Part shown: positions 54,261 to 63,335 of the stretch, piece by piece
Position numbering within the stretch: the first letter of the stretch is position 1
How the letters are laid out: every line of letters starts with the position of its first letter
Origin: Rhizobium sp. L1K21
GTDB lineage: Bacteria; Pseudomonadota; Alphaproteobacteria; Rhizobiales; Rhizobiaceae
Assembly (NCBI RefSeq): GCF_024055895.1
Contig: NZ_JAMXLE010000001.1
Location: 682,001-746,000, forward strand
Direction: 5' to 3'
DNA: 64,000 bases
Notes under the pieces: generated by a model
Databases searched by the model: none
What the model saw: the letters and a program-made list of their open reading frames with translations, nothing else
What the model was told of the DNA's origin: nothing
Translations under genes and position numbers: made by a program

Positions 54261-54994
54261 TGGGATCGGGTGCGGACGGTCAGTGGCTTCTGGTGAGCGA
54301 CGTGGATGACACGCTCACCGGTGATCAGGACGCTCTTGCGCGCCTGTGTGAGGCGATTGAGGAAACCGACGGCCGGGTCCGGTTTGCCCTCAATTCCAGC
54401 CGGCCTTCGGCAAGCGTCGATGCCACGGTCGCCGATTATTTTCCGGCGGGCTTCGCACCCGACGCGATTATTACCGGACTAGGAACTGAAATACGCGTCG
54501 ATGGTGAATGGTTGCCGGGCTGGCGGGAGCGTTTTGCCGATTGGCCGCGGGGAAAAATTGCCGCTATTGTCGAGGGCATGGGGTTTGAGACGCATGCGAG
54601 CGAATTTCAGACCCCCGGCAAGGCGAGCTTCAACGTGCCGGGGCGCGAAGACGCGGAGCGTGTTTTTGCGGTACTCGATGAGGCGGGCTTGCCCTATCAG
54701 GCGATCTATTCAGGCAAAAGCGATCTCGACCTGATTGCCCCCGGCACCGGCAAGGATGCTGCCATGCGCTATCTGGCGGAGCATTTTGCGATCGGTATCG
54801 ACAACACCGTCGCTGCCGGTGATTCCGGCAATGACCTTGCCATGTTCGAGGCTGCAGGCGTGGCCATTGCGGTTGGGAATGCGCGTGCGGAACTTCTTGC
54901 GGTCATGCCGCGTTTCAAGACGTATCACGCCAGAGCCAACTACGCCGGCGGCGTGTTGGAGGGGCTCTTGGCGCATGGCGTCTTATCTGAATGA
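54257..54994 (+). CDS. mfppA: Mannosylfructose-/sucrose-phosphate phosphatase (HAD superfamily)
   Basis: A 245-residue HAD phosphatase of the sucrose-phosphatase group. The nucleophile motif SDVDDTLTGD is at residue 13, motif II is FALNSSRPSAS, the Lys is in PGTGKDAAMRYL, and motif IV is AAGDSGNDLAMFEA. In Agrobacterium the homologous pair MfpsA-MfppA makes the compatible solute mannosylfructose, and the neighbouring synthase matches that use. The ATG overlaps the upstream stop (ATGA). Sucrose-6-phosphate phosphatase would be the alternative name. Confidence 0.8.
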   Translation: MMGSGADGQWLLVSDVDDTLTGDQDALARLCEAIEETDGRVRFALNSSRPSASVDATVADYFPAGFAPDAIITGLGTEIRVDGEWLPGWRERFADWPRGKIAAIVEGMGFETHASEFQTPGKASFNVPGREDAERVFAVLDEAGLPYQAIYSGKSDLDLIAPGTGKDAAMRYLAEHFAIGIDNTVAAGDSGNDLAMFEAAGVAIAVGNARAELLAVMPRFKTYHARANYAGGVLEGLLAHGVLSE

Positions 54995-55031
54995 GAAATT
55001 GAAACCTAAAATGTGAAATTGAAACCTAAAA
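54995..55031. repeat. Tandem 20-bp duplication between mfppA and mfpsA
   Basis: GAAATTGAAACCTAAAA occurs at 54995-55011 and again at 55015-55031, a tandem repeat with a 20-base period. The second copy runs directly into AAGGAG. It lies in the short gap before the glycosyltransferase gene and may alter its translation. Confidence 0.8.
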
Positions 55032-55055
55032 GGAGTGTTTGTTTCGCCTCTGGCG

Positions 55056-56360
55056 ATGCGGAAAATAAAGATGGAAAAAACAAATAGCGGTTCGTTGTTG
55101 ATGATCTCCCTGCATGGCTATGTTGCCGGTTCGCCCGAACTCGGCAAGCCGGATACGGGAGGTCAGGTTGTATTCGTTCTGGAATTGGCAAAGCGGTTTG
55201 CAAGGCTGGGTTACAAAGTGGACGTGATGACACGTCAGTTTGAAGACCAGCCGGCGGAAGATGTCATCAACGATAATCTGCGCGTTGTGCGCATCCCGTT
55301 TGGCGGCAAAGATTTTATTCGAAAAGAAGATATGCACGATTGGTACGGCGATTTCGTTACCAATGCGCTGGCGGCTATTCGCGCCCGCAATCTGAGCTAC
55401 GATGTGGTCAACAGCCATTACTGGGATGCCGGTGTCAGCGGCCAGAAGATAGCCGAAGAATTGCAAATTCCCCATGTTCACACCCCGCATTCGCTGGGCT
55501 GGTGGAAACAGCATGATATGCAGGGTGCCGATGAAGATGAAATTGCCGGATACCGATTTGAAGAACGTATTCAGAAGGAATTCATTCTTTATCGAAACTG
55601 CGATCACGTGATTGCCACGAGCGAGCAGCAGGCGGAGTTGATCGCCGAACACTATCAGCTTCCCACAGATCATATCACATTCATTCCGCCTGGTATCGAC
55701 GAAGGCCGTTTTACGCCGACCACGCCTGATAAGGTTGAGGCTGCGCGCAGACGTCTGGACCTTGGGCCGAACGATGTCTTCATGATGGGCCGTGCAGCCG
55801 AAAACAAGGGTTATGACCTGATGATCCAGGCGATGGTGCATCTGCGCAATATGCAGCCGGATGCACGCCTTGTGCTGGCGGCGGGTGCAAATTCCGACAG
55901 CGATATTGCCCTTCTCGATCAGTATAAACAGATTGCGTCAGAAGCCGGTGTAATGGACCTGATCAGTTGGCGCGGTTATGTCGAAGACGCAGACCTTGCC
56001 GACAGCTATCGCGCGCCGGGTGTTTTTGCACTGCCCTCACGTTATGAACCCTTCGGCATGACGGCGGTGGAGGCGATGGCTTGCGGCACGCCAACCGTGG
56101 TGACGGTTCATGGCGGACTTTACGAGCAGATCGAGTTCGGGCGTCATGCGCTTGTGGCTGACCCGAGGCGGCCGGAAGAGTTTGCGGCGATGGTGAACCT
56201 GCCGATGCAATATCCATGGCTGCGCGATACGCTTGCCGTCGAAGGAGCCCGCTTTGCCCGCCGCGCTTTCGGCTGGACCGGCATTGCGCGGCGCACGCTG
56301 CAGATTTTTGAGCATTTCAAAGGCCGTTACGACGCTTATCAAGCCGATGATGTGATTTGA
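55056..56360 (+). CDS. mfpsA: Mannosylfructose-phosphate synthase-like GT4 glycosyltransferase
   Basis: A glycosyltransferase of about 434 residues of the sucrose synthase/sucrose-phosphate synthase group. It has LGKPDTGGQVVFVLELAKRF near the N-terminus (the GGQ acceptor loop), SHYWDAGVSG, HTPHSLGWWKQ and, in the donor site, LPSRYEPFGMTAVEAMACG. The Agrobacterium homologue uses GDP-mannose and fructose-6-phosphate. The start is uncertain: ATGs at 55056 and 55071 are in frame, and the AAGGAG at 55030 is too far from both for an ideal site. It follows mfppA and ends at a strong terminator. Confidence 0.85.
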   Translation: MRKIKMEKTNSGSLLMISLHGYVAGSPELGKPDTGGQVVFVLELAKRFARLGYKVDVMTRQFEDQPAEDVINDNLRVVRIPFGGKDFIRKEDMHDWYGDFVTNALAAIRARNLSYDVVNSHYWDAGVSGQKIAEELQIPHVHTPHSLGWWKQHDMQGADEDEIAGYRFEERIQKEFILYRNCDHVIATSEQQAELIAEHYQLPTDHITFIPPGIDEGRFTPTTPDKVEAARRRLDLGPNDVFMMGRAAENKGYDLMIQAMVHLRNMQPDARLVLAAGANSDSDIALLDQYKQIASEAGVMDLISWRGYVEDADLADSYRAPGVFALPSRYEPFGMTAVEAMACGTPTVVTVHGGLYEQIEFGRHALVADPRRPEEFAAMVNLPMQYPWLRDTLAVEGARFARRAFGWTGIARRTLQIFEHFKGRYDAYQADDVI

Positions 56361-56404
56361 GGTTGAAGCCTGAAGCTGCCGTGCTGTGGTTCAGTTGAGA
56401 AAAG

Positions 56405-56445
56405 GCCTGCCGGGTTCGCAATGCGCATCCCGGCAGGCTTTTTTT
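56405..56445. terminator. Terminator between mfpsA and doeD
   Basis: GCCTGCCGGG (56405-56414) and CCCGGCAGGC (56429-56438) form a perfect ten-bp stem followed by seven Ts. An A-run on the left side makes it usable for the converging doeD transcript as well. Confidence 0.9.
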
Positions 56446-56448
56446 GTT

Positions 56449-57816
56449 TTAAAGCACGCTATCAACTGCTTTCTTGAAGGCTGAGACCACATGGTCGACT
56501 TCGCTTTCGCTGATGCAAAGTGGCGGGGCAAAGCCGATAATGTCACCTTGCGGCATGGCGCGTCCGATCACGCCTTCCTTTAGAAGGGCAGCAGCCAGCG
56601 CATAGCCGATCTTCTTCGACGGATCAAAGAATTTGCGGTCACTGCGGTCTTCGACAAATTCAACTGCGCAGAGCAGGCCTTCGCCGCGAATATCGCCGAC
56701 ATTGGCATGTTCGCCGAGCGCGTCCTTCAGTGCGTTCTTGAGATACGCGCCCGTCTTGCCCGCGTTGTCAACGAGGCCGAGACTATCGACCAGCTTGAGG
56801 TTGGCGATACCGGCAGCAGCTCCAATCGGGTGGGCCGAATAGGTCCAGCCATGACCGATGGCGCCGAATTCGTCGGTTCCCTGTTCCAGCACCTTCCAGA
56901 CGCGGTCCGACACGATGGAGCCGGAGAGCGGCGCATATGCAGACGTCAGGCCTTTGGCGATGGTGATGAAATCGGGTTCGATATCGTAGTGCAGGGAGCC
57001 GAACATGGAGCCGAGACGGCCGAAGCCGGTGACGACTTCATCGGCAATGAGCAGGATGTCGTATTTCTTGAGAACCTTCTGGATGGCGGCCCAATAGCCA
57101 GCAGGTGGCGGGGTGAGGCCGCCGGTGCCGAGGGCGGGTTCGCCGATAAAGGCGGCAATCGTGTCAGGCCCTTCGCGAGTGATCAGCGCTTCCAGTTCGT
57201 CGGCGCAATGGGCGACAAAATCGGCTTCCGACATGGAAAGGTCGTCGCGGCGGAAATAATCCGGTGCGATTGTGTGGTGAACCTTGTCCAGCGGCAGGTC
57301 GAACTTCTTGTGGAACAGCTCAAGTCCGGTCAGCGAGCCGGTCATAAGGCCAGACCCGTGGTAACCGCGCCAGCGGGAGATGATCTTCTTCTTTTCCGGG
57401 CGGCCGAGAATGTTGTTGTAGTACCAGACGAGCTTGATGTTGGTTTCGTTGGCATCCGAACCACCGAGGCCGAAATAGACCTTGGACATGTTTTTCGGCG
57501 CGCGTTCCATCACCATCTTGGCAAGGGTTATCGATGCTTCCGTGCCATGGCCGACATAGGCGTGGTAATAGGCGAGTTCCTTGGCCTGTTCGGCAATGGC
57601 GTCTGAAATCTCCGTGCGGCCATAACCGACATTGACGCAATAAAGACCGGCGAATGCGTCGAGCAGCTTGTTGCCGTCGCGATCCTCGATGAAGACGCCG
57701 GAGCCGCCGGTGACGATGCGGTTCGGGCTTTCGCCGCGCGCATGCTGGGCAAGGTGGGTGGAGGGATGGAAAAAGTTCTCGCGGTCCCATTTATCAAGCT
57801 GGTCGTTGGTCAGCAT
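56449..57816 (-). CDS. doeD: DoeD, diaminobutyrate transaminase of ectoine degradation
   Basis: A 455-residue class III aminotransferase. It has DAFAGLYCVNVGYGRTEIS near the N-terminus, the cofactor motif LLIADEVVTGFGRLG and the catalytic Lys in FITIAKGLTSAYAPLSG. In Halomonas DoeD moves the 4-amino group of L-2,4-diaminobutyrate, giving aspartate 4-semialdehyde, which DoeC then oxidises. Related enzymes use taurine or beta-alanine with pyruvate, so the exact call rests on the neighbours doeC, doeX, eutB/C and doeA. Confidence 0.83.
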   Translation of the reverse strand: MLTNDQLDKWDRENFFHPSTHLAQHARGESPNRIVTGGSGVFIEDRDGNKLLDAFAGLYCVNVGYGRTEISDAIAEQAKELAYYHAYVGHGTEASITLAKMVMERAPKNMSKVYFGLGGSDANETNIKLVWYYNNILGRPEKKKIISRWRGYHGSGLMTGSLTGLELFHKKFDLPLDKVHHTIAPDYFRRDDLSMSEADFVAHCADELEALITREGPDTIAAFIGEPALGTGGLTPPPAGYWAAIQKVLKKYDILLIADEVVTGFGRLGSMFGSLHYDIEPDFITIAKGLTSAYAPLSGSIVSDRVWKVLEQGTDEFGAIGHGWTYSAHPIGAAAGIANLKLVDSLGLVDNAGKTGAYLKNALKDALGEHANVGDIRGEGLLCAVEFVEDRSDRKFFDPSKKIGYALAAALLKEGVIGRAMPQGDIIGFAPPLCISESEVDHVVSAFKKAVDSVL

Positions 57817-57889
57817 GGCAATCTCACTTTCTGTTCAATCGTGGTTCGTAATCTGTTGCCGGGTTTCTCCGGCTCGTTTGAATTCCGGC

Positions 57890-59386
57890 TTAGCCCCAGT
57901 CGCGGCAGACATATTTGACCTCGGTAAAGGCCTCCATGCCGAGGCGTGCGCCTTCGCGACCAATGCCGCTCTGTTTCATGCCGCCAAAGGGAATGGGCGC
58001 ACCGGTGACCTTGGTGCGGTTGACCGCGACCATGCCGAACTGAAGGGCGCGGCTGATGCGGTAGATGCGGCCAGGGTCGCGGGTGTGGAGATAGGCGACG
58101 AGCCCATATTCGGTATTATTGGCGCGTCTTACGACCTCAGCCTCGTCGTCGAAGGGGGCAATGCCGGCCACAGGGCCGAAGGTTTCCTCGTTGAAGATCA
58201 GCGCGTCGTCGCTCACGTCTTTCAAGACGGTTGGCTCGTAGAAGAGCGCGCCTGCTGCATGGCGCTTGCCGCCCGTGAGGAGTTTCGCGCCTTTTTGAAC
58301 GGCGTCTTCCACATGCTCTGCCTGTTTGGTAAAGGCGGATTTGTTCATCAGCGGGCCGATGTCGCAGTCATTCATGCCGGGGCCGACCGTTAGTGCTGAG
58401 GTGCGTTCGGCAAAGGCCTTGCAGAAGGCATCGTAAACGGGACGCTGAACATAAAAGCGGTTGGCGGCAAGGCAATCCTGGCCGGATGTGGCGAATTTTG
58501 CTGCAATGGCTTGGTCGACGGCCTTTTCGATATCGGCGTCGGAAAAGACGATGAATGGGGCATGGCCGCCGAGTTCGAGGACCAGCCGTTTGACCGTGTC
58601 TGCTCCTTGAGAATAGAGAAGGCGGCCAATGCCGGTGGAGCCGGTAAACGACACGGCGCGCACGCGATTGTCTTTCATCCACGCACCGACGATTTCCGGG
58701 GCTGAGCCGGTGATAACATTGAAGACACCTGCAGGGATACCGGCCTTGTCTGCGAGTTCGGCCAAGGCAAGGGCGCTATAGGGTGTTTCAGCGCTTGGAT
58801 GGACCACGACAGTGCAGCCTGCCGCCAGAGCTGCTGCGGCCTTGCGCGTGATCATGGCGCAGGGGAAATTCCACGGCGTGACCAGGGCTGCCACACCGAC
58901 CGGCTCGCGCCAGACTTCCATTTCCGCATCCGGCAGATGCGAGGTCACGCTTTCGATGTTCGGGCGCTTGGCTTCTTCGGCGTAGAATTCCACGAAGGAA
59001 GCGGCATAGTCGATCTCGCCACGTGCTTCCGACAAAGGTTTTCCCTGTTCGCGGGTCATGATGCGGGCGAGGTCTTCGCGATTTTCGAGGATCAGAGCGT
59101 GCCATTTTTTCAGGTGCAGGGCGCGGGCCTGCGGCAGCAGGCGCGACCATGCGGCAAAGGCTTCGTCAGCGCTATCGACGGCTTGCCTTGCCTGCGTGGC
59201 TGTCAATTTGGCCACGTCGCCAATCCAGCTTTCGTCTGCGGGATCGCTCACGGCAAAAGTTGTGCTGTCCTCTGCATCGACCCAGCGTCCACCCATATAA
59301 CCAAAGCTGCGGATCAGGTGTTTGTTGCCGATCTGCGCGAAAAGCGAATTGGCGAGGGGCGCGCCTTCAATTGCGTTTGTCTGCAT
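57890..59386 (-). CDS. doeC: DoeC, aspartate-semialdehyde dehydrogenase of ectoine degradation
   Basis: A 498-residue aldehyde dehydrogenase of the succinic-semialdehyde group. It has TPWNFPCAMITRKAAAALA, the catalytic Glu in VLELGGHAPFIVFSDAD and the catalytic Cys in TSGQDCLAANRFYV. GPVAGIAPFDDEAEVVRRAN and FGGMKQSGIGREG complete the family pattern. It oxidises aspartate 4-semialdehyde to aspartate in the doe pathway. By itself the sequence could be a succinate-semialdehyde dehydrogenase (gabD). Confidence 0.83.
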   Translation of the reverse strand: MQTNAIEGAPLANSLFAQIGNKHLIRSFGYMGGRWVDAEDSTTFAVSDPADESWIGDVAKLTATQARQAVDSADEAFAAWSRLLPQARALHLKKWHALILENREDLARIMTREQGKPLSEARGEIDYAASFVEFYAEEAKRPNIESVTSHLPDAEMEVWREPVGVAALVTPWNFPCAMITRKAAAALAAGCTVVVHPSAETPYSALALAELADKAGIPAGVFNVITGSAPEIVGAWMKDNRVRAVSFTGSTGIGRLLYSQGADTVKRLVLELGGHAPFIVFSDADIEKAVDQAIAAKFATSGQDCLAANRFYVQRPVYDAFCKAFAERTSALTVGPGMNDCDIGPLMNKSAFTKQAEHVEDAVQKGAKLLTGGKRHAAGALFYEPTVLKDVSDDALIFNEETFGPVAGIAPFDDEAEVVRRANNTEYGLVAYLHTRDPGRIYRISRALQFGMVAVNRTKVTGAPIPFGGMKQSGIGREGARLGMEAFTEVKYVCRDWG

Positions 59387-59476
59387 GGTTTCTTGCTCCG
59401 TTCATTGCCTGGTATTGTGCAGGGAAAGACGGGAACGAAACGAGCAAGATTGGGCGAAAGAAATGCGATTTCTTTC

Positions 59477-59989
59477 TTAATCCTCGTCGATTGCAGACGG
59501 ATCATTCGTCAGGAAGCCATCGAGAAGCTGTTTCAAGGGCGGGCCACTCGATTTGACCGCCTTGGTGACGATATAGGTGAAATAGCGTTCGACACCCAGA
59601 TCACTGTCGAGCAGACGATCAATCAGCCGCTGGTAGCTGTCGATATCGCGGGCGGTGATCTGCATGAGATAATCAACACCGCCGCCAAGCGCCCAGCAGC
59701 CTGTCACCTGTTCGATATCGCGGATGAAGCGCTCGAACTTCTGGAAATATTCCGTGCGGTGATGCTTCAGCTCAATCGTGACGAAAACGATGACATGCGG
59801 GGCGAGCTTCTTCAGGCTCACCTCGGCGCGATAACCTTCAATCACGCCCGCCTTTTCCAGCCGCTCCAACCGTTTCCAGCAGGGGCTGGGACTTAGATTG
59901 ATGCGTTTGGCGAGGTCGGCCTTGGAAATGCGGGCTTCACTCGCCAGCACTCTCAGGATTTCGAGGTCACGGTCGTCTAGTCTCAGCAT
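59477..59989 (-). CDS. doeX: DoeX, Lrp/AsnC-type regulator
   Basis: A 170-residue regulator with an N-terminal helix-turn-helix (LRLDDRDLEILRVLASEARI, then LAKRINLSPSPCWKRLERLE). The RAM/ligand domain has VIVFVTIELKHH and YLMQITARDIDSYQRLID. DoeX (AsnC) proteins bind intermediates of ectoine breakdown such as acetyl-diaminobutyrate and diaminobutyrate and act with EnuR. It lies between doeC and eutC on the same strand. No enuR gene is seen in this window. Confidence 0.85.
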   Translation of the reverse strand: MLRLDDRDLEILRVLASEARISKADLAKRINLSPSPCWKRLERLEKAGVIEGYRAEVSLKKLAPHVIVFVTIELKHHRTEYFQKFERFIRDIEQVTGCWALGGGVDYLMQITARDIDSYQRLIDRLLDSDLGVERYFTYIVTKAVKSSGPPLKQLLDGFLTNDPSAIDED

Positions 59990-60016
59990 GTGGCAGAATT
60001 TCCAGTTACCAACATA

Positions 60017-61012
60017 TCAGGCCGTGATGGCCGAACCGGCATTTGCCTCGGTTGCCTTTTTAAGGGCCAGCGTGGCAATGGCCGTGTCCTGCACGCCCGT
60101 GCCGGTGAGGTCGCAGATGGTAATATCGTTTTCGCTGACGCGGCCTGCCTTCTTGCCCGCAATGATATCGCCGATTTCAACGACATGTTCGGTGCCTTGA
60201 AGCGTCCCGGCCTCCAGCGCCGATCTCAATTCGCCCAGCAATTCGCATTGTGAAATGCGGTCGCAGATCACCTTGCTTGCCTCTGCGAAAAGCCCAGGCG
60301 CAATTTCGTTCTTGCCCTCCTGATCGGAGCCCATGGCGGTGATGTGCAGGCCGGGATGAAGCCCGGCTTCGGTGAGAATGGGGCTTGTGGCAGGTGTCGT
60401 CGTCACCACAAGCTGGCTTTGTGTGAGAAGGTGGATCGGGTCGTGGGTGGGTCGCGCCACAAGGCCGAGTTCTTCTGATATTTCACCTGCCAGCATGGTT
60501 GCCTTGGTAACATCACGGCCCCAGATCAGCACGTTTTCTGCCGGTCGGACAAGGAGTGCGGCCTCAAGCTGCAGACGCGCTTGGACGCCGGTGCCCATGA
60601 TTCCGATTGTTTCTACATGTGCGGGTGCCAGGTGTTTGGCGGCGACCGCACCGGCTGCTGCGGTTCGGATATCGGTGAGATAGCCGTTGTCGAGAAAGAT
60701 GGCCTCGACCAGGCCGGTCTTTGCCGAAAGCAGGATCATCAGGCCGTTGAGGCTTGGCAGGCCGAGGGCGGGATTGTTGAAGAAGCCGGGGCTCACCTTG
60801 ATGGCAAAACCGTCGAAACCCGGCACATAGGCCGTTTTCACATCCACCTCTGCATTGATGTCGTGCAGGGCCATGGACAGGACCGGCGGCATGACAACCT
60901 TGCCGGTGGCGAGCGCTGCGAAGGCTGCCTCCACGCAATCGACGACTTCCATGTCGAGGCGGATCACCTTGCGCAGTTCGGTTTCCGTCAGAAGTCTGAT
61001 GTCATGGGGCAT
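60017..61012 (-). CDS. eutC: EutC, ornithine cyclodeaminase-like protein of hydroxyectoine degradation
   Basis: A 331-residue protein of the ornithine cyclodeaminase/mu-crystallin family. It has VKTAYVPGFDGFAIKVSPGF, the NAD site IGIMGTGVQARLQLEA and ITAMGSDQEGKNEI with the conserved Asp. The eutABC genes of Sinorhizobium are thought to convert hydroxyectoine to ectoine; EutC is the cyclodeaminase-like member. It overlaps eutB by 11 bases. The name does not refer to ethanolamine ammonia-lyase. Confidence 0.83.
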   Translation of the reverse strand: MPHDIRLLTETELRKVIRLDMEVVDCVEAAFAALATGKVVMPPVLSMALHDINAEVDVKTAYVPGFDGFAIKVSPGFFNNPALGLPSLNGLMILLSAKTGLVEAIFLDNGYLTDIRTAAAGAVAAKHLAPAHVETIGIMGTGVQARLQLEAALLVRPAENVLIWGRDVTKATMLAGEISEELGLVARPTHDPIHLLTQSQLVVTTTPATSPILTEAGLHPGLHITAMGSDQEGKNEIAPGLFAEASKVICDRISQCELLGELRSALEAGTLQGTEHVVEIGDIIAGKKAGRVSENDITICDLTGTGVQDTAIATLALKKATEANAGSAITA

Positions 61013-62009
61013 AGGGCCGGCCTTTCAGATGATCGTTTCCAAGCGTGATATCTTCGCCTGCGATGATACGGGTGAAGTCGCCCATGTCGAGGTTGCGACC
61101 TGTTATAATTGTGCCGATAGGACCGTTTATTATTGGCAACTTGCCTGCCAGCAGTGCGGCAATGCCAACAACGGAGGCGCCTTCGGCAACCTGCGCTTCC
61201 TCATAATAAAGCGCTTGCTGCGCGTGGTAGATTTCATCTTCCGAGACGAGAATGATGTCGTCCAGAAGATCGCGGCACATGGTGAAGGTCAGTTGATTGT
61301 CGAGCCCGATACCGCCACCGAGCGAATCGGCAAGGCTTGCCACTTCCTCCACCTCCACGGGGCGGCCTGCCTGAACAGAGGCAAACATGGCTGCACCGCG
61401 CTCCATCGTAATGCCGATGACCTTGATCTTCGGGTTTATGGATTTTGCAGCCAGTGCAACACCTGCAGCCAGTCCGCCGCCCGACAGCGGGACGAGGATG
61501 GCAGCCATATCCGGCTGGTCTTCCAGCATTTCGAGGCCTATGGTTCCTTGTCCGGCAATGACGAGAGGGTGATCAAAGGGAGGGATCTCGTAGACGCCTT
61601 CGCTTTGGCTCAATCTGCGGCATTCTGCCAGTGCCTCGTCCTGGCTCCTGCCTTTGATATGTGCTTGCGCACCCAGCGCGATGATGCCGTCCACCTTGGC
61701 CTTTGGAACGAGCGATGACATGCAAATGGTGGCTTGCAGGCCGAGTGTGTGGGCGGCATGGGCAACAGCGCGGCCATGGTTTCCGGTTGAGCAGCAGGTC
61801 AGTTTGGTGGTTCCCTCAGGTGCGTTCAATGCGGCATTTGTGGCACCGCGCAGTTTGAACGCGCCTGTCGGCTGCATTGTTTCCATCTTCATGAAGAAAG
61901 GCGCGCCGGCTCTCTCGGAGAAATAGCGAGAGGGCAGAAGCGGCGCGCGTATCACCTTGCCGGAAATTGTCTTTCTGGCGGCCAGAATATCGGACATGGA
62001 AAGCGTCAT
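61002..62009 (-). CDS. eutB: EutB, threonine-dehydratase-like protein of hydroxyectoine degradation
   Basis: A 335-residue PLP enzyme of fold type II. The catalytic Lys is in PTGAFKLRGATNA and the cofactor phosphate loop is LSGGGLAAGVAL. TCCSTGNHGRAVAHAA is the serine/threonine dehydratase signature. With EutC it belongs to the eutABC route for hydroxyectoine. Start chosen at the ATG at 62009 just after GAGG; GTG at 62015 is also in frame. Divergent from doeA. Confidence 0.83.
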   Translation of the reverse strand: MTLSMSDILAARKTISGKVIRAPLLPSRYFSERAGAPFFMKMETMQPTGAFKLRGATNAALNAPEGTTKLTCCSTGNHGRAVAHAAHTLGLQATICMSSLVPKAKVDGIIALGAQAHIKGRSQDEALAECRRLSQSEGVYEIPPFDHPLVIAGQGTIGLEMLEDQPDMAAILVPLSGGGLAAGVALAAKSINPKIKVIGITMERGAAMFASVQAGRPVEVEEVASLADSLGGGIGLDNQLTFTMCRDLLDDIILVSEDEIYHAQQALYYEEAQVAEGASVVGIAALLAGKLPIINGPIGTIITGRNLDMGDFTRIIAGEDITLGNDHLKGRPYAP

Positions 62010-62028
62010 GGCCACCTCGCATCGTTAT

Positions 62029-62119
62029 TTGTGTACGACATGAATATTGAAGAGGAAATTTAGGGTCTCTACAAAGATAATTCTTGCATTTTTGAATGCT
62101 CTCGTAAACAGTTGTGTAC
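62029..62119. promoter_or_regulatory. Two TTGTGTAC repeats in the eutB-doeA divergent promoter
   Basis: TTGTGTACGA stands at 62029-62038 and TTGTGTACAA at 62112-62121. The second is close to the general GntR-family form TnGT-nn-ACnA. The positions lie near each of the two gene starts. The ectoine regulator EnuR is a GntR/MocR protein, so these may be its operators; this is inference. Confidence 0.4.
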
Positions 62120-62146
62120 AAATATATCCGTTGGAGGTTTTTTGAA

Positions 62147-63331
62147 ATGCCTGGTGCCGATCTCCCTTTCAGCTCTGCCGAATATCAGCGACGCCTTGAA
62201 CTTGTGCGCGCGGATATGTCCAGACGGGGCATTGATGTTCTGTTTATCGAAGATCCCTCCAATATGGCCTGGCTTACAGGTTATGACGGCTGGTCTTTCT
62301 ATGTTCACCAGGGCGTCATTGTTTTTCATGACGAAGACCCGATCTGGTGGGGCAGGCGGCAGGATGCCAATGGCGCCAAGCGCACCGTGTGGATGGATGA
62401 CAGCCGGGTTGAATTCTACGTGGACAACTACGTGCAATCGACCGAGCGTCACCCGATGCAGGTGCTCGCCTCCATTCTTTCCGGAAAGGGCTACGCGTCC
62501 AAGAAGATCGGCGTGGAACTCGAAAACTACTATTTTTCCGCCAAGGCCTATCTGACGCTGACCGAAACCCTGCCGAATGCGAAGTTCATTGATGCGACGG
62601 GTCTGGTGAACTGGCAGCGTGCCGTGAAGTCGGATGAGGAAATCGTCTTCATGCGCAAGGCGGCGCGGATTTCGGAAAAGATCATTGACGGCGTGTTCGA
62701 ACGCTCCAAGCCGGGGGTCAGGAAAGCCGATCTGGTCGCGGAAATCTATGGCGACGCCATTCGCGGTCTTGACGATGCGTGGGGGGATTATCCCGCCATC
62801 GTGCCGCTTTTGCCGAGTGGGGCGGATGCCTCTGCGCCGCACCTGACGTGGGATGCGCGTTTCATGGAAGAGGGCGAGGCGACCTTCTTTGAAATCTCCG
62901 GCTGCTTCCGCCGTTACCATGCGCCTTTCTGCCGGACTGTCTTTCTCGGCAAGCCGCCGCAGTTTCTTCTAGATGCGGAAAAGGCGCTGGTTGAAGGGCT
63001 TGAGGCGGGGCTGGAAGCGGCAAAGGCCGGCAATATGGCCGGCGATATCTATCGTGCGCTGGCCAAGCCGCTGGAGGCCGCAGGCATTGAACGCGGCGCG
63101 CGAGCGGGCTACCCGATCGGTATTTCCTATCCGCCGGATTGGGGCGAGCGCACCATCTCCATCCGCGACGAGGATACGACCCTGCTGAAGCCGGGCATGA
63201 CTTTCCACTTCATGCCGGGTCTGTGGATGGACGGCTGGGGACTGGAAATCACCGAAAGCATCCTCATCAAGGAAAGCGGTCCGGCTGAGTGTTTCTGCAA
63301 CCGTCCGCGTGCGCTCTATGTGAAGGATTGA
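62147..63331 (+). CDS. doeA: DoeA/EutD ectoine hydrolase
   Basis: A 394-residue protein of the creatinase/prolidase (M24) fold. It has an N-terminal creatinase domain (FIEDPSNMAWLTGYDGWSFY) and a C-terminal pita-bread domain (IVPLLPSGADASAPHL, FFEISGCFRRYHAPFCR, GWGLEITESILI). The metal ligands of true prolidases are largely replaced, as in EutD/DoeA, which opens the ectoine ring to acetyl-diaminobutyrate. The start at 62147 follows GGAGG. Divergent from eutB; doeB follows after four bases. Confidence 0.9.
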   Translation: MPGADLPFSSAEYQRRLELVRADMSRRGIDVLFIEDPSNMAWLTGYDGWSFYVHQGVIVFHDEDPIWWGRRQDANGAKRTVWMDDSRVEFYVDNYVQSTERHPMQVLASILSGKGYASKKIGVELENYYFSAKAYLTLTETLPNAKFIDATGLVNWQRAVKSDEEIVFMRKAARISEKIIDGVFERSKPGVRKADLVAEIYGDAIRGLDDAWGDYPAIVPLLPSGADASAPHLTWDARFMEEGEATFFEISGCFRRYHAPFCRTVFLGKPPQFLLDAEKALVEGLEAGLEAAKAGNMAGDIYRALAKPLEAAGIERGARAGYPIGISYPPDWGERTISIRDEDTTLLKPGMTFHFMPGLWMDGWGLEITESILIKESGPAECFCNRPRALYVKD

Positions 63332-63335
63332 GCCG

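Noticed and set aside
60017-62009. eutB/eutC as ethanolamine ammonia-lyase
   Set aside because: Sequences are a PLP threonine-dehydratase-like protein and an ornithine-cyclodeaminase-like protein, next to doeA, so the ectoine meaning of the names applies.
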